A DNA stretch of 64,000 nt. Origin: Bostrychus sinensis. Lineage: Eukaryota > Chordata > Actinopteri > Gobiiformes > Eleotridae. The translations under genes and the position numbers were made by a program. The first letter of the stretch is position 1, and each line of letters begins with the position of its first letter. The stretch is from positions 17,908,501 through 17,972,500 of the forward strand of contig CM036255.1 of assembly GCA_020698575.1 (NCBI GenBank). The letters run 5' to 3'. Below are positions 22,600 through 36,400 of this stretch, in pieces. The notes beneath the pieces are model-generated. The model worked only from the letters and a program-made list of their open reading frames with translations, made no database searches and had not been told where the DNA came from.

Positions 22600-24430
22600 T
22601 ATGTAAATATGCAAAAATAAAACTTTATTGTAACTTGTAAGCAGATGAAAATGCTAATCACACTAAAGATCAGTACTGAAGCTGAAGAAACATGGTTTGC
22701 CAAACGAATGCACATTTGTCAGTGTATGCTAAACGGAGTTGGTCAACATTTCTGTGGCTGACAGTGTGGTTAAGTACCATCTCAAATACTGTAATGCTAT
22801 TCAAATCTTGGAAATTAATGAGTTTTCAGAACAATAACATTTACATATACAAAACACGTCATAAAAATAGTACAACTTGTATTAATCATTATGGCTTTTG
22901 GACTAAATGCAACAGGATTCATATGGATTTGATTCAAGTTGTGCTTTTAATGGTTAGCTCTGTGGAAGTGTATTGAAAATACATTCTACTTGGAGTAACT
23001 AATTACATGACAAATTCTGCTTTGGTTATAGTTTCTAAATTTCTAAATCATAACTTCTCAAAGATATTATGCCATTGACTCTATAGGGAAAAATACTGTA
23101 AGCACATTTGACCATTAAAACCATAATCTAATATAACAGAATATAATCTATCATTTTAAAATAAACTATTTTAATTTGTGCATGTAATAACTTGCATGGT
23201 AATTAACATTGGAAGTCATCAACACGAGACTGATCCAAAATAAAACAAATGTACAGTAAATTTACACAATGTCACCATTACGTGATACAATAAAATTTCA
23301 AAGTATATTAGAATAGGAGTAAATAATAAATAAAATGAGTGAGACTTTGTCATTGTGCACCAGCACTGGACTCAGTAGTTACAAAGAGGTTGGAAACAGC
23401 TTAGATCGGCCCAGTCTTTCCACTTTGCATTTAAAGAAATTAAAATCCACCCTGCAGCTTTCTTCTAACCAAAACTTCATTTAAATTAAACCTTTATTTC
23501 TCAGACTCACCTCTAAACAGTCCAAAACAACTAAAACGCATGCTCACCATCTCTCACAATACTATTGCCACAGACTGGCTTGGTGCCTGCTAAGCCATGG
23601 GAAAAATACTTACAAAAGAGTAGCTTTGTGGAACCTGTTTCACATTGTTGAGGTTCAACGCTAATAAAAATTACAAATATGTACAACAAATTGCACTTGT
23701 TAAGCTGCAAGCATGAAAAACCCATACACAATCCACAAGAACGGGCAATGTACCAGCTATTTTCTTCCTCAAAAGTTGTAAACAAGTTTTCATCAAGGCT
23801 TATAATCTATCATAGAAGCCCTTCTGTGTCAATGGTCCTCAATACCACAAGACACATCTTTCATCCATAAAAAAGTCCCTGAAACTTAAAATCGAACTGA
23901 CTAGAAAACAAATGAACCGAACACTAAATACAAACATATACATTAGAGTAAAATATGACATTTTTACAAGGCTTACGACAATGCATCTTATTGTAAAGCG
24001 CTAGAAAGTCAATGCACTCACAAAGCATTGGATTATAATTAGTATACTGTCAACTGGCTGATGATAGAAAGACTAAGGATAATTCATTAGAGAAAAACTT
24101 TTTAAAATATTGCGTGCAGTGGTTTATAGTTTGATGCATGAAAGTGAAGATGCATTGCTCAAATGTATCTAGTTTCTACACAAAAGGAAATCACATATAA
24201 TTTAACTTGCAGGTCGTCCTGGCTCAGAAAGCAGTAAGATGGAGGGAAATGTGCAGTGAACTGAGTGTTGTGGTTAGACAGTAATTGGTTTGTTTCTTAA
24301 TGAGGCAGTGTCATTGACAGAAGTAAACTGTGGTGCAACCATTTGCAGATCAATCTGATCAGTCTCTAACACACTGCAGTGGTGTGGCTTCAGCTGAGGT
24401 TGGATGTGATGTGGTCAGTGGCACAGTGGC
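22600..24430 (-). other. ripor2: Probable ripor2 3' UTR with poly(A) signal at 22624
   Basis: Sequence downstream of the ripor2 stop codon in gene orientation. TTTATT on the plus strand (22624-22629) is AATAAA for ripor2, giving a 3' UTR of about 1.8 kb. An earlier hexamer near 23490 would give a shorter form. No other gene lies here. Confidence 0.45.
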
Positions 24431-27400
24431 TCAGAAGGCAGTGGTGACAGCATTGCCCCGTCGAGTGCCCAAACGCAACATTTCTCCTGGTACTGCGTCC
24501 AGCTGCTCGTAGGCCAGCCGCCCCTCATCACCTGCAAACAATACAGTATGTGATCAGTTACACATGATCTTAAGGGTTATTGGTTCCTTAACAGTGGATA
24601 AAAATAGTTTTTTACTCACCAAATGTGAGCAGAGTTTCTGTGGCGACATGGCGCAGCTCCTCATCAGCTGAATCATACAGAGCCACCACTGCTTTAATGC
24701 TCTCCACAGCCTACAAAGAGACAGTTCAAGGAACACAAGTCACCATTACACTGTCGTCATAGACAAATAAAATAACAAAGGGCCAGGAAAATTAGATGCA
24801 TGTGGTCTTATACAGTATCTCAGTACATGGTCTTTCTGAGAATTTGATATTTAAAATGTGTTTTTGACATGATATTGGCTGTGAAAGGTCCTGAGTGTTC
24901 ACTGACCTGCAGACAGCTCAGTGCTGAACAGGCTGCCCTTTGGCTCTGAACTCCTGCCTCCGATAGCGCCTGGGTGTAGCACTCCACTGCCTGTAACACA
25001 ACAGAAAGGCTTAGGCCATGTCTGTCACAAGTACATTTGAAAACGTGTGCCCCAGAGTGTAACACACTCACCCTGGCCCTGAAGAAGCTGTTGGGTTGTG
25101 CAGATGAGAGGTAGTTGGCCGCTGCCTTGTTCACCTGAGGATCAGCCGCAGTGAGCAGCGCAGCCAGAGACCTCAGAGTGGGGTTTCTGGGCCAAAGCGA
25201 TGACAAGGGCACCTCCTGTAGCTTGGTTAGACACAGGCTTTGATCGCCACTGGTTATGGCCTCAGCAAACACTTCTGAGATTAAAAAACACATAACAATT
25301 TCAAACAAAAGGTCTAAAAAAAGTTGCAAAAGGTGAGTATTGCAGACAGAAAGCCATTGTGAATTTTAGCCATTTATCTATCATTCAACAGACAACCTGT
25401 TCAGTTTCTCACCCTCTCTGGCCAGGTTCAGCAGGTGTGATTCCATGTCCTCCACTTCATGTTGTAAAATGTAGCTGTTAAACTGGAACACTGTCAGGAC
25501 GTCCTGAGACAGTGCAGTAACCGGAGGACTGGACCCAGCCACAAGGTCAGTCTTGTCCACCATCTCACCAACAACCACACTGATCACTACAGAACAAAGG
25601 CATCATCCACATTAAGTAACTCAATAGAAAAACAAAATCTACCACATATAAAATAAAGTAAATATAAATTGAATAAAGATGAGTGACCTCTCTCTGCGCT
25701 GAGTGGGTGTTTCTCCTGCAGGGCTGGTGTAAAACGCTGGTTCATGTGCTTGAACACTCGGTCCAGTGTGGTGTGGAAAAGCCCTGTGGAGCCGCTGCAC
25801 TCTGACCACAAGGTCATGAGCTTGAAGCGCTCTGCCAGGCCTGGGAGGACTGTGAACACAAGGTCAAAACATCAACATCTGCAGGGAAAATTTACCACAT
25901 AATTCTTACACTAATGCAGGTTTGATTGCATAAATAACAGTTATTAGTTTTGCCTCATACCATCAGGAACACATGTGATTGCTCCCATTTTTTCTGCAGT
26001 AATCTCTGAAAGTTCTTCCAACATCTGTGTCTGTCCAGCAAGCTTGTTCAGGAGACTACGCTTCTGCCACACTCCAACTTCACTGGACATCAACTGACAA
26101 CACACAAACAAAAGACCCTTTTAACAGCTATATCTGGAAAAAAAATATCACTTGTTTCCTATTAGTGTGTGACTGCAGTTGTACCTGAATGAGGTGGTTA
26201 CAGTATTGGAGGTGAATGACAATTGCCACATCCAGGTTCTCGTTCCCAGTGGTCAAAGGTAAGGGGCTTCCTGCCACACTGTTGCCCACACCAGTGTCTT
26301 CTGTCAGGGCTTCACTCAGGTGCCCCCTGGCCTCTGGATGTTGACCCCTAAAACAGTCCATCAACATAAAATTTATGCACTCAACATTTTGACAACAAAA
26401 TTGAGAGGCTTTTGAATGTAACTTTATTTTTAATTACCCAATTCGTTCTTCCTCTGTATCAAACAGTGGGGACCTCTGCAAGGGAATGCAGAGCACAGTG
26501 TTGTCATCTCCAGTGTCTTCATCGTCAAAGTCTGAGGTGTTGAGGAAGTCAAAGCTCTCCAGAGCACTCTCCACTGTCAGACTGAGGCTGGACGAGCGGC
26601 TTCTGTGGCCTGGCAAACGACACTAGAAGAGGAAGGGGAGAGGGGCGCAGCATAGCGCTTTAATTAACAAAATGTGTTATGGCACATTAACGTGAAGTGT
26701 AGGGTGGTTTCTGGGATGAGTACAGTGATAGGCAAATATCTAAACCTCTATTTGAGGTCTGTTTGGTTGTATCACAGTTTACTACTAAAAATAATTTCAG
26801 AATGAGGATGCAGATATTTTCCCATCTCACTAAATTAACTTGTAACACTATTTGTTATATCATAACCAGTTTGTTTGACTTTGTGGTTTGTTTACAATAT
26901 ACTTACCATGTTTTTAGCTCATCTTGCCATAACTTATTTATCTGTACATTACATGTACATTTTTCACATCAGTGGTAGGAGGTATAAAGAAATTTATTCC
27001 CCAAACCATTTTTTTTCCAGATTAAAAAAAATACATAAAAGGTCATTTGTAACTATGCATTCAACATTGAACAAACTTGACTCACACACCTTTAAGAGGT
27101 CTTCAAAACGCATGACTTCCTGCTCCAGATCCTGCAGCTCTCTGCAGCGGTGTGTCAAGGACTCCAGCCTCATAAGCAGGCTGTGAATGGCCTCCTCCAG
27201 ACCGCTCTCCAGAAAGGCCCTGCTGCCCTCTCCAGTCCAGCTCAGACTAACTCCCCCTGCCTCAGTGGAGCTCACACTGGGTTGCTCAATCTCAGAAGAT
27301 GTCAGCCTCTTCACCAGCTGCCGGGTTAGACTTCCTGCCTCCTCTGTGTCTAGCTCAACAGGTTTCAGTTCATCAGCTTGGTCCAGAAAAACGTCCTCTG

Positions 27401-30400
27401 GTGCAACAGTTGACAGGTGGCTTTCTGAGCACAAAGACGCAGCAGCAGATCCACAATGTGAGCCTGAATTTCTCTGTGATTCTGTGCGCTCCCACTCTGA
27501 GTCCTCTGCCACCTCGGCCTCATCACTGGCCAGACTGCCGCTTGTCTCGCTGGCTCTACTCCCCCTGCTGCCCGTTTCCCCATCCTCCTCATACTCCTCC
27601 TCATCTTCCTCCACTAAATGTTCCTCTGCAATTGAGTCCTCCCTTGGTGGCAGGAAATGTGACGGTAACAGGTCAATCTCTGGGGGTGTGACTGTGATCT
27701 CAGGGTTTGATTGGCCGGGCGAGTGGGCGCTGGGGGCGGGGCTTGGCGTGGAAACTGAAGTGTCAGAGAAGGTGAAAGAAAGGCGCTTGCATTCGGCCAC
27801 ACCGCAGCCGCCATTTTCAAAGACGTCATCTGGTAAAGTGGACTGAAAGTAGAAACAACACATTAAAATACTGAAAAGTAAATATCTATTACATATCCTT
27901 GACAATATATGGGTTTCGTATGACCTTAAAACAACATAGCCTAGTACTCACAAAAGCACTCACTAGTGCCCTCTGAAGTCTCAACACTGACCGTAACGTA
28001 TGGTAAGAGCTCTTCTTAGACTTCAAGTTGCTACTTCATGACTCTTGTTTTAATATTTTTGCATTAGATTTGTCAAGCATTTTTGGAATATGGTTTAAGG
28101 GCTGAATGAAGTATTCTTGTAATCAGATAAAGCACATTGTATGTTACTACCTGTAACACTTCTACACTAGTACTGTTTTTAGATTAAGATGCAATACAAC
28201 AAGTCATTTTTAACTATATACATATTGTTTTGGGACAGAGTGAAGGAGAAAACCACACAACAGAAAATACAAGAGTTGAAAATCTTTGACTATTTTGAAT
28301 ATTTCGACTTAACCAAAGACACACTACAACAAACGCACACTAAACAAGCATAATGGCTACAATTAATCTTGTTGCAGCTCTTATTGGGACCACACTGAGA
28401 GATGGACAGCACACAAGATAAAGCCAGAGTCAGCTGAGCATCACAGAGTGTCCACGCCACACTCACATAAACCTGCAGACTGGATTTGGGCCTTGGCCGA
28501 AGCGAGGCCAGGTCCCCAAAGGAGCGACTGCGCCTTAACTTCTCTAGCAGCGTGTCCCGGAGCATGTGCAGGAAGGAGAGGTGCTGGCGCTCCACAGGAT
28601 AGGGTCGCCACTTCTTTACACAAGTGCAAGCAGGACAGTGACAGGGGGTATTCAAGTGAGGATGGGTTCATGTAAAGTGGGACAGCGTGTGGGTGAGGGG
28701 GGTTTTGATATGGAAATGTAAAAAGAAGAGGGGCACAGCGGGAAAATGGGTGTGGGTTAGTTTGGGGGCAATGCTAACTGTAACTATGATGCTTTATAAC
28801 AGAAAAATGTTAATCTGGTGTTATATTAAAGTGTACATAGAACAGATACAGACACATAACATTCATTCAACAGTCAGGTTACAAGAGGATGGACTCACAA
28901 AGAAGGAAGTGTCCTGAAAGGTGGGGGTCTCTGGTGTGCCCTGGCTGTAGACCGATACTCGTCTTTGGATGGCTGCGGCTTTGCTCACATTGGAAGATGA
29001 GAGGGTCAGGTCCTCTACATCGAAGGGGCTGGTGAAAGAGAGAAAAAAGTTATTTATCTGTAGTAAACAAAATATGTGCCTGCTCCAGAAAATAAATACT
29101 TAATTTTTTGTGCCTAATGATTAATTTGTGAGATATTATTCAGCCTTAAAATGTTAAGGGAATAACAACTAGCATACACCTCAAAGGTTTGCTTGAAGTA
29201 GTGTTTTCTTTATAGTGGTTTTTCACAAACGTTTTTCATGGGATCCATTCAAAAGACCAAAAAGAACAGACACCCAAATTATTTTACTGCAATTGTATAT
29301 TTATATGTCATTTTTCATCAATAAAGTCTCTTTTCTTTCATCTGTTGCAATTTCAGTAAATGCCTAAAATGAACTGTAGATTCAAATAATATCTTGGCGA
29401 CCCACTTTTGGAGCCCTGGCCCAGTGTTTGGGAACCACTGAGTTATGAGTTTTTATGTGTAATGGTTAAAACTTTAAACATAGACTGTACATTAGCAGAA
29501 ATGTGCATATGTGTTGCAACAAACTCCATAGTCATACTGTTTTGTGCTGTACAAGCCAATGACCATATTTCTCCACCAGATGGCAGTCCACGTCAAATCC
29601 TTGTAAACTGACTGAATTCTGGTAAATAGTTGTATACTTACTACCACGTGACCTCCAGGTTGAGTTTAATGGTGCCCAGGTCATTGACGTCCACAGCTAC
29701 CACCTGAGGCATCGCTGTGAAGAGCTCCTTGGTTTCACAGATCACGCTGCCCACCAACATGTGAGTGGCCAAGCCTTTCAGCTCTGTCACCTGACGGGTC
29801 CAAAAAAAACAAGTTTTATTCACTGCTTTAAGTTTTTCTCAAGACACGAGATAGAGTCAGGTGATGGCAAGTGAACTGCGCTTGTTGACAGTCAGTAAAA
29901 TAAAAACATAACATCTAGCTTATAGTGAGGAGACGGTTTGTGCTGTACCTTGATATTGATGAGGTCAGTGATGAGGGGCATAAAAACCATCTCGTCTCCA
30001 TCCCAACTTTGCCTTGAGTTCACCTCAATTCTTCCCTTTAACTTCCACCGCTGGCGACCATATCTCATAAAAATCTGAAAATTGAAATGCATTTGTTCAG
30101 GTTTTATTCGAAATCACACACAATGAGACTTAATTTTCTTGTGTAATTTTAAAGCTTACTTCATATTGGTCTCCTGGACATAGCCTTGCAAACCCAGCCA
30201 AACCTAAGAAGTAAATAAAAAAGAAAAGAAAAATATGCAATGTTGTAGGTCACGAGATTTCTGAGTACTGAGCAAAAGATGAAAAAGCACTAAAATTTAC
30301 AGCAATTTTTACTCCTCACTCAAGTTTTGCACAGTACATTTAGATTCAGATGCTTTGGCAAATGCTTTGTATGCATTTCTCTTTGCTGCCTTGTTTTGAA

Positions 30401-33400
30401 TTTACTCAATCATTATCATAATAAAAACAAAACATATCCACCAGTTGAAAGATTTACTGGCTTGTTTTGCATCTCTCACCTTTCATTTTGATATGAAACT
30501 CCCCGAGCAGGTTTTCCAGTTCAGTCTCGAACGTGCTCATGTTCTATAAGGGAGACATAGATAAGGCTGATCACAAAAACACGTCTTCGTCACTCAGGAC
30601 GATAACAACAACAGTAATCAAGTTATCTGCAGCCTTTCACAAAGACACTTGCGGCTCAACGTGAGTCGAGGTGGCAGCTGCTGACAGGTGTGTAATTAGG
30701 ACAAACTGTGAGTCACTTGGGACAGCTGCTGTGTTCAAACTCACATACTGTTAATATATGGAGAGCTTAAGGACCTACCATACATACTGTGTTTCTTATA
30801 AAGGTTACTGTACTCATCACATGACCAGACAGTTTTCTTTCTCATCTGTCAAACTGTCAAAGGTGTGCAATGGTGACTAATATGGACTGAAGATACTAAC
30901 TTCACGCACTAATAGAACAAATGACTAGTTTTAGTAAACTACCATTGTGAGATATAAGGGTTTTGTGACTCAACGGAAAGAGCATTTACCCCTGAACTGA
31001 CTTACAGATACTACTGAAATCTAAAATGGAGGTATTTAGTTCATTTTAAATATGATTTATGTTATCCATGTTGGTTGAGTTACAATGACACCTTAGCTCT
31101 TGCATAGACAACTTGTTAAAGATCTCCATTTTATTTCAGAATCACATTTTTGATCAGTCCTGTGTATAAGAAGACTGTATTGAGAACTCAAGACTGACAG
31201 ATTATTGTGATTGGATGAAAAGACAATATTTTCAAATGCTGCTACTAAGAACAAATGCTTATTTGAGTTCCTAAGCCCCAGTCACATTAGCACTAGGGGC
31301 CAAGACTTAATTTGTGAAGACTGTTTTACTGTAGTCAGTGCCAAATGCTTTCTCCGGTTGTACCTCGGTGTACTCCTTGTAGCGACGGTTGACCTCTGCA
31401 ATGCTCTCCTTTGTTGCTTTAGTTGATGGAGAGGAGGAGAACGCCTGCTTCATCCGAATGGCACCGTCTCGAAGTCGGCTCTGAATGCAAAACGCCTCAT
31501 ACAGCTCGTCCACCTGAACAAAAACACACAATGTCCTCTGTTTTAATGAAGGGGCCACAAGATACGCACACAGTCAACTTTTCTTTTTCATTCACTGTGG
31601 CTGCACTCTGTAAGTTACAAATAGTGTTTTTGAGTTGAAACTTTACATCAAAACATCCCGGGGCACAAACGTTCCCAAAACTGCCATTTAAATTATTCTG
31701 GGTTTGTTCACACCTCACTGGGATTTACTCCTGGATCCTGAACACAGCTTTAGGCTTGTGCTGCAACACCAAGTTAACACTGACTTTTAATGACAAGTTT
31801 TTCAAAAGAGAACAAAAATATCCTGTGTGAATCTCAAACTCTAGTGTCTAAAAGGCAGACCTGGCTTAAAATGGCAATACTCTTTATAGCAAGCAGTAGT
31901 AGATAATGTGTAATTTGCATGTTAAAACATTAAATTATAGAAAATGTGTAATACTTTTTTTTTTCATGTTCCAGTAACTTAATGAAAAAATTTGATAATG
32001 ATTTACCATATTAAACTGTAGTGTCTTGCTTTGAATAATCAGAGCACAACTAAAGAAGAGAAGAGAGAGTTACTATATGAAAGTGATGAGCACAGTCAGA
32101 CACAGATGGTTTGTATCTGACAGTAGCCTCCAGTGTAACATGTCTGCAGTGTCCTGTGTGCGACCCCAGTGGGACACTCCCAAAGCGGAGGCAAAACAGA
32201 CATCAAGTTTAGAGACGTCACTTTCCACCAGCAACATGAACCAACCCACAGGGAGAGGCAGCGGCTGTATGAACCTCATGTGTTCTCCCCAACTGTGTGC
32301 CAATGTGCAACCACTGAAAAAAAGTAGTGACAACAGACTTTTGATGGAAAATAGTCAGTATAGTGTTGGAATGATGTGTGTAAACGATATGTGAACAAGG
32401 TTTGACAGAAATTGTTGTGGCAATTGTTGTGCGACTTTTTTATATGCAACAATGCTGATGAATTACTGTAGATTTTAGGGGAAAAAAGTGATGCAAGTCT
32501 TTAACCTTGCACTGACATAGTATTGCACTAACATTGTATAAAAACTACCCTACAATAAAAAAAAAAAAAAAAAAAACAAGACTATTCATATCAACATAGG
32601 AAATCTTCTTTTAATGTTTATTTGATAGTAATGCAACAGCCACAACAGGTCACAAGCCAGTGCACCATTTGTACCAGTCCCAACCCTAGATAAATGGAGA
32701 GGAAGGGCATCAGACATAAAGTCCTAAGCCAAATCAATTCATGAATTTGCACACTAGGAGATGGACGATTTGCTGTGGTGACCCCAGAAAGGAAAAGCTG
32801 TGAAAAATTACTCTTCTTTGAGATGAAAAGAAACAAACAGTACAATTTCTTACTATTGTGGTAGAGTCATTTCCTGTCTGAGTGGATTTTGACAAAAGTG
32901 GCAGCGAGGCAAAACAACACACCTCTGGAGCACCACATGAAGAGAGTGATTGCAGAGCTCTGAAATATTGATGTGGTGCTCTCTTTATGGCGCTCATTAG
33001 CGAGAAGAGGAGAAATGGGCCGTCCTGGCTCCTGCCACTAACAGCTTCACTCGCTGTTTGTTTGTGCATCTTTATGACTGGAGCGGCTTCTGACAACGTG
33101 TAACTCAAAGTGGTCGAGTGTAGAATAGAGAGTGTTTCTAATGTGGATGTGTACCGGAACTGAGAAGCTACTGTAACCTGCAGGGATTTGGACCAATGAT
33201 GTTACATTATGTTTATTTAATTTAGGACATTAATTAACATGTGTTCCTCAGTCCAGTATATAAATGTGCCAAAGTTAACCTCATGGAATAATGTTAATCT
33301 GTTGTCCCTTTGGCAAGTTAATGGCAAAAGAAAAAGGCATATAGCAGATACATACTAAGACAATACACACATTTGCAAAAAATTAGAACATGGTTTTAAA

Positions 33401-36400
33401 ACACACAGCGTACCAAGCATAGACAGAGAATGACAACAATCTCTCCACAGACAAGTAAAAAGAAAAACATCTTTCCTAGCACAAAAACATACAAAGACAC
33501 CCACCCAATTCCCACCAAGTGCACCGCAACCCCCAGCCCGCCCCATCCCCAGCTGGGACTGGCCCGTCTGTCTGTGGTATGTGGTGGGGCAGAAGCAGCC
33601 AAGCTGAGCCAGCTATAAAAACCCTCCAACCACAACTGAAACTCAGCCTCTTCAGTGCAGAGGACCCACAGCCAAACAGGTCTATTTACAACAAAACACG
33701 CCAAACAACAACAACAACATATTTTGCTGCTTAGACGAGTCATAAATCAGAAGATGACTTCTTCCTTCCTTTCAGGTTTCTGGATGACCACAGCAAACCA
33801 TCTGCTTCCTATGATGCAATGATTTGCATATTAATTTGGCATAGGTTTTATATTGGATGCCCTTCCTGATGCAACTTTTCCATTTATCCAGGCTTAAAAC
33901 TGGCACAAAGAGTACAGTGGCTTATGACCTCCTGTGTGTGGATTATAGATCAGATGAATACAAAAGAGTTAGTTTCAATGAACAATGATGGGGGCTTTGC
34001 AAACCAATGAACAGTCATCACTCAACTCAACCAATCAGCATCATTATCTTTTAATTAAGCCAATTTTTTGTGCTCAATTACAATGGCCTTTTGGTGCTTT
34101 CGAGGAAATGCCCTTTTGAAGGTCAGCCAATCTCAAAGAGGACATCCATCAGCATATTACTGCACCTCAAGGCTATTGCACCCAAGAAAAAGAAGCGTAA
34201 TAACCAGTGTACTGTAAAAGCGAAGCGCCAGCAAGAAACATCCATCTCTACATTTCTACTATTACATCTATGAAATCACAAAAGCCATTGTCAAGCTAAT
34301 AATCCATAACAATCTCATCATTCACTTCTGTTTTTGACATTTGTGCATTGCATGGACCATTTGAAGGCACTAGATTAACATACAACATCCCATCTGCACA
34401 TTCCTAATGACCTGTCTCCAGATGTGACAACACACACATGTAAATGTATTCCCAATTAAGACTACATTTTAATTAGAGCTCAGTGGGGAACAAACCATGG
34501 CTAGGAGGAAGATAATGGGAAATGATGATTTTTTTTTTTTTTACTGAGAAATAATTATGGCTAAGGTAAGGCTAGGATATAAGGCTTTTCATTCTACTGT
34601 ATCTACTGTACATCTAAGTGTAGGTTATAAAATGTTATTATAGAGAAGGAATTTGCTTAAGATACGGCCATTATCCCGGATTGTAGTCAGGACGGGGAGC
34701 GCACACATACACTTATATTTGGTGCCAGGGGGGTGAGTGATTATAAGGAGATTAAAACAGGCGGGCCACATCAAACACACACACTCTTCTCTGGGGAGCT
34801 GTGGACGTGTGTGTGTGTGTGTGTGTGTCAGTTGGTGGTAAGATTAGCATTCAAGGGAGTAGTGGAAAGCAGAACGGCCTATATTAATTACATGCCGAGT
34901 TCTCAGTCTGGCTGGGATTTAGCACATTTGGTTTAAAAATCACTTCCCATTTCTGTTGTTTTAAAGACGATGTAAGTGACGAGTCAGTTAGGCCAACTTT
35001 CTGTCAAATTTGGAGCAAAGCAGGTTAGTTTACTTCAAACAGGAACCTACAATACTGACAACAAAGCAGCTCTGCCAGTACTCTTATGTCTATTCGTTCA
35101 ATTTGTTTAAAATATTAATTTATCTTTATTTTTTCTATACTCTACCTCAAGCAAACTGGATAGTGGTGAAGATGTACAACAATTAGGCATAAAAATGTGG
35201 CTGCACACTATTGGTGGTCATAATGTTGTGTTAGGACCACCTGCCTTATATGCAGTCCCATAAGCAACAAACTGTAATGCACTGCGTACCTTTCTATCAG
35301 AAACATTATTAACTTCTTCAGATATTTGAGCTACAGTAGCGAGACTAATGGATTAGACCACACAGGCCAGCCTTCACTCCCCACTTGGATCACCACTGTT
35401 CCTTCCTTAGACCACGTTTGATAGACATTAACAACTGCAGTCCAGGAACACTGAATGAGAGATTCAGTTTTGGAAATGCTCTAACCCAGTTTTCTATCCA
35501 TTATAATTTGGCCCTTCTCAAACTTACTCAGTGTGCATGCCCATTTTTCATCCCTTTCCTGCTTCTTCTTCCTTTTCATCCAGATTTTCCTCAGATAAAA
35601 AGTATGTAATGTATGTAATGAGGTAAAGTGTCACAAATTTATTCTCAAAGTTGATGTGTTAGAAGCAGGGAAAATGAGCAAGCATAAGGATTTGAGGAGG
35701 AGTCTGACAGGGGCCAGACTGTGATGGCTAGATGACTGGGTCAAAGCAACTCCAAAACTTATGGGGTATTCCCGGTCTGCAGTGGTCAGTACCAAAAGTG
35801 GTCCAAGGAAGAAAGTATTGTCTGTAAAGTCATTTGAGGCAACTGCTGTATGGTTACAATTGAACTGAATGCACCTTACCTGCTACTCTTCACCCTGTGT
35901 CTACCATTGTCTAAAATTCAATAAATGTACAAACAGCTTATTCTGATTAGATACAAAGGGATAAAGAGCATTTTAACACTAATCTTTTAGCTAATATATT
36001 CTCTCATAATGGTTTTCTGGTCATATTATCTGCATTTACATCCCATCCCATACAGGACTTCACCGGGGTCCTGCTGTGCCACCTGCCTCCTTCATATCTG
36101 TGTGTCAGCCAATTACAGCTCGGACATCTGTGACCGATCAGTATCAAGGGTATAAACAAAGAACCAGCAGCGATGTGAGGCACGGTGCAGACTCAGTTAA
36201 AGATGCGTTGATGGATGATTGTAAAGTCATGGCTCACGGCAGCTGTCCTGCACACAGAGACACGCCTGAGCACGAATACATACGGCCTGAGCACAGCTGA
36301 TCAAACAGAGAGGTAAATGTTCTATCCGTTGAGCCACAAAGGCCTTATATATCTCACAATGAGTTGCTGAACCCTATCTTGCAATGTTACTACAGAATGC

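Noticed and set aside
27187..27846. 219-codon plus-strand frame
   Set aside because: It is antisense to the 753-base ripor2 exon, whose minus-strand frame is supported by splice sites and family similarity.
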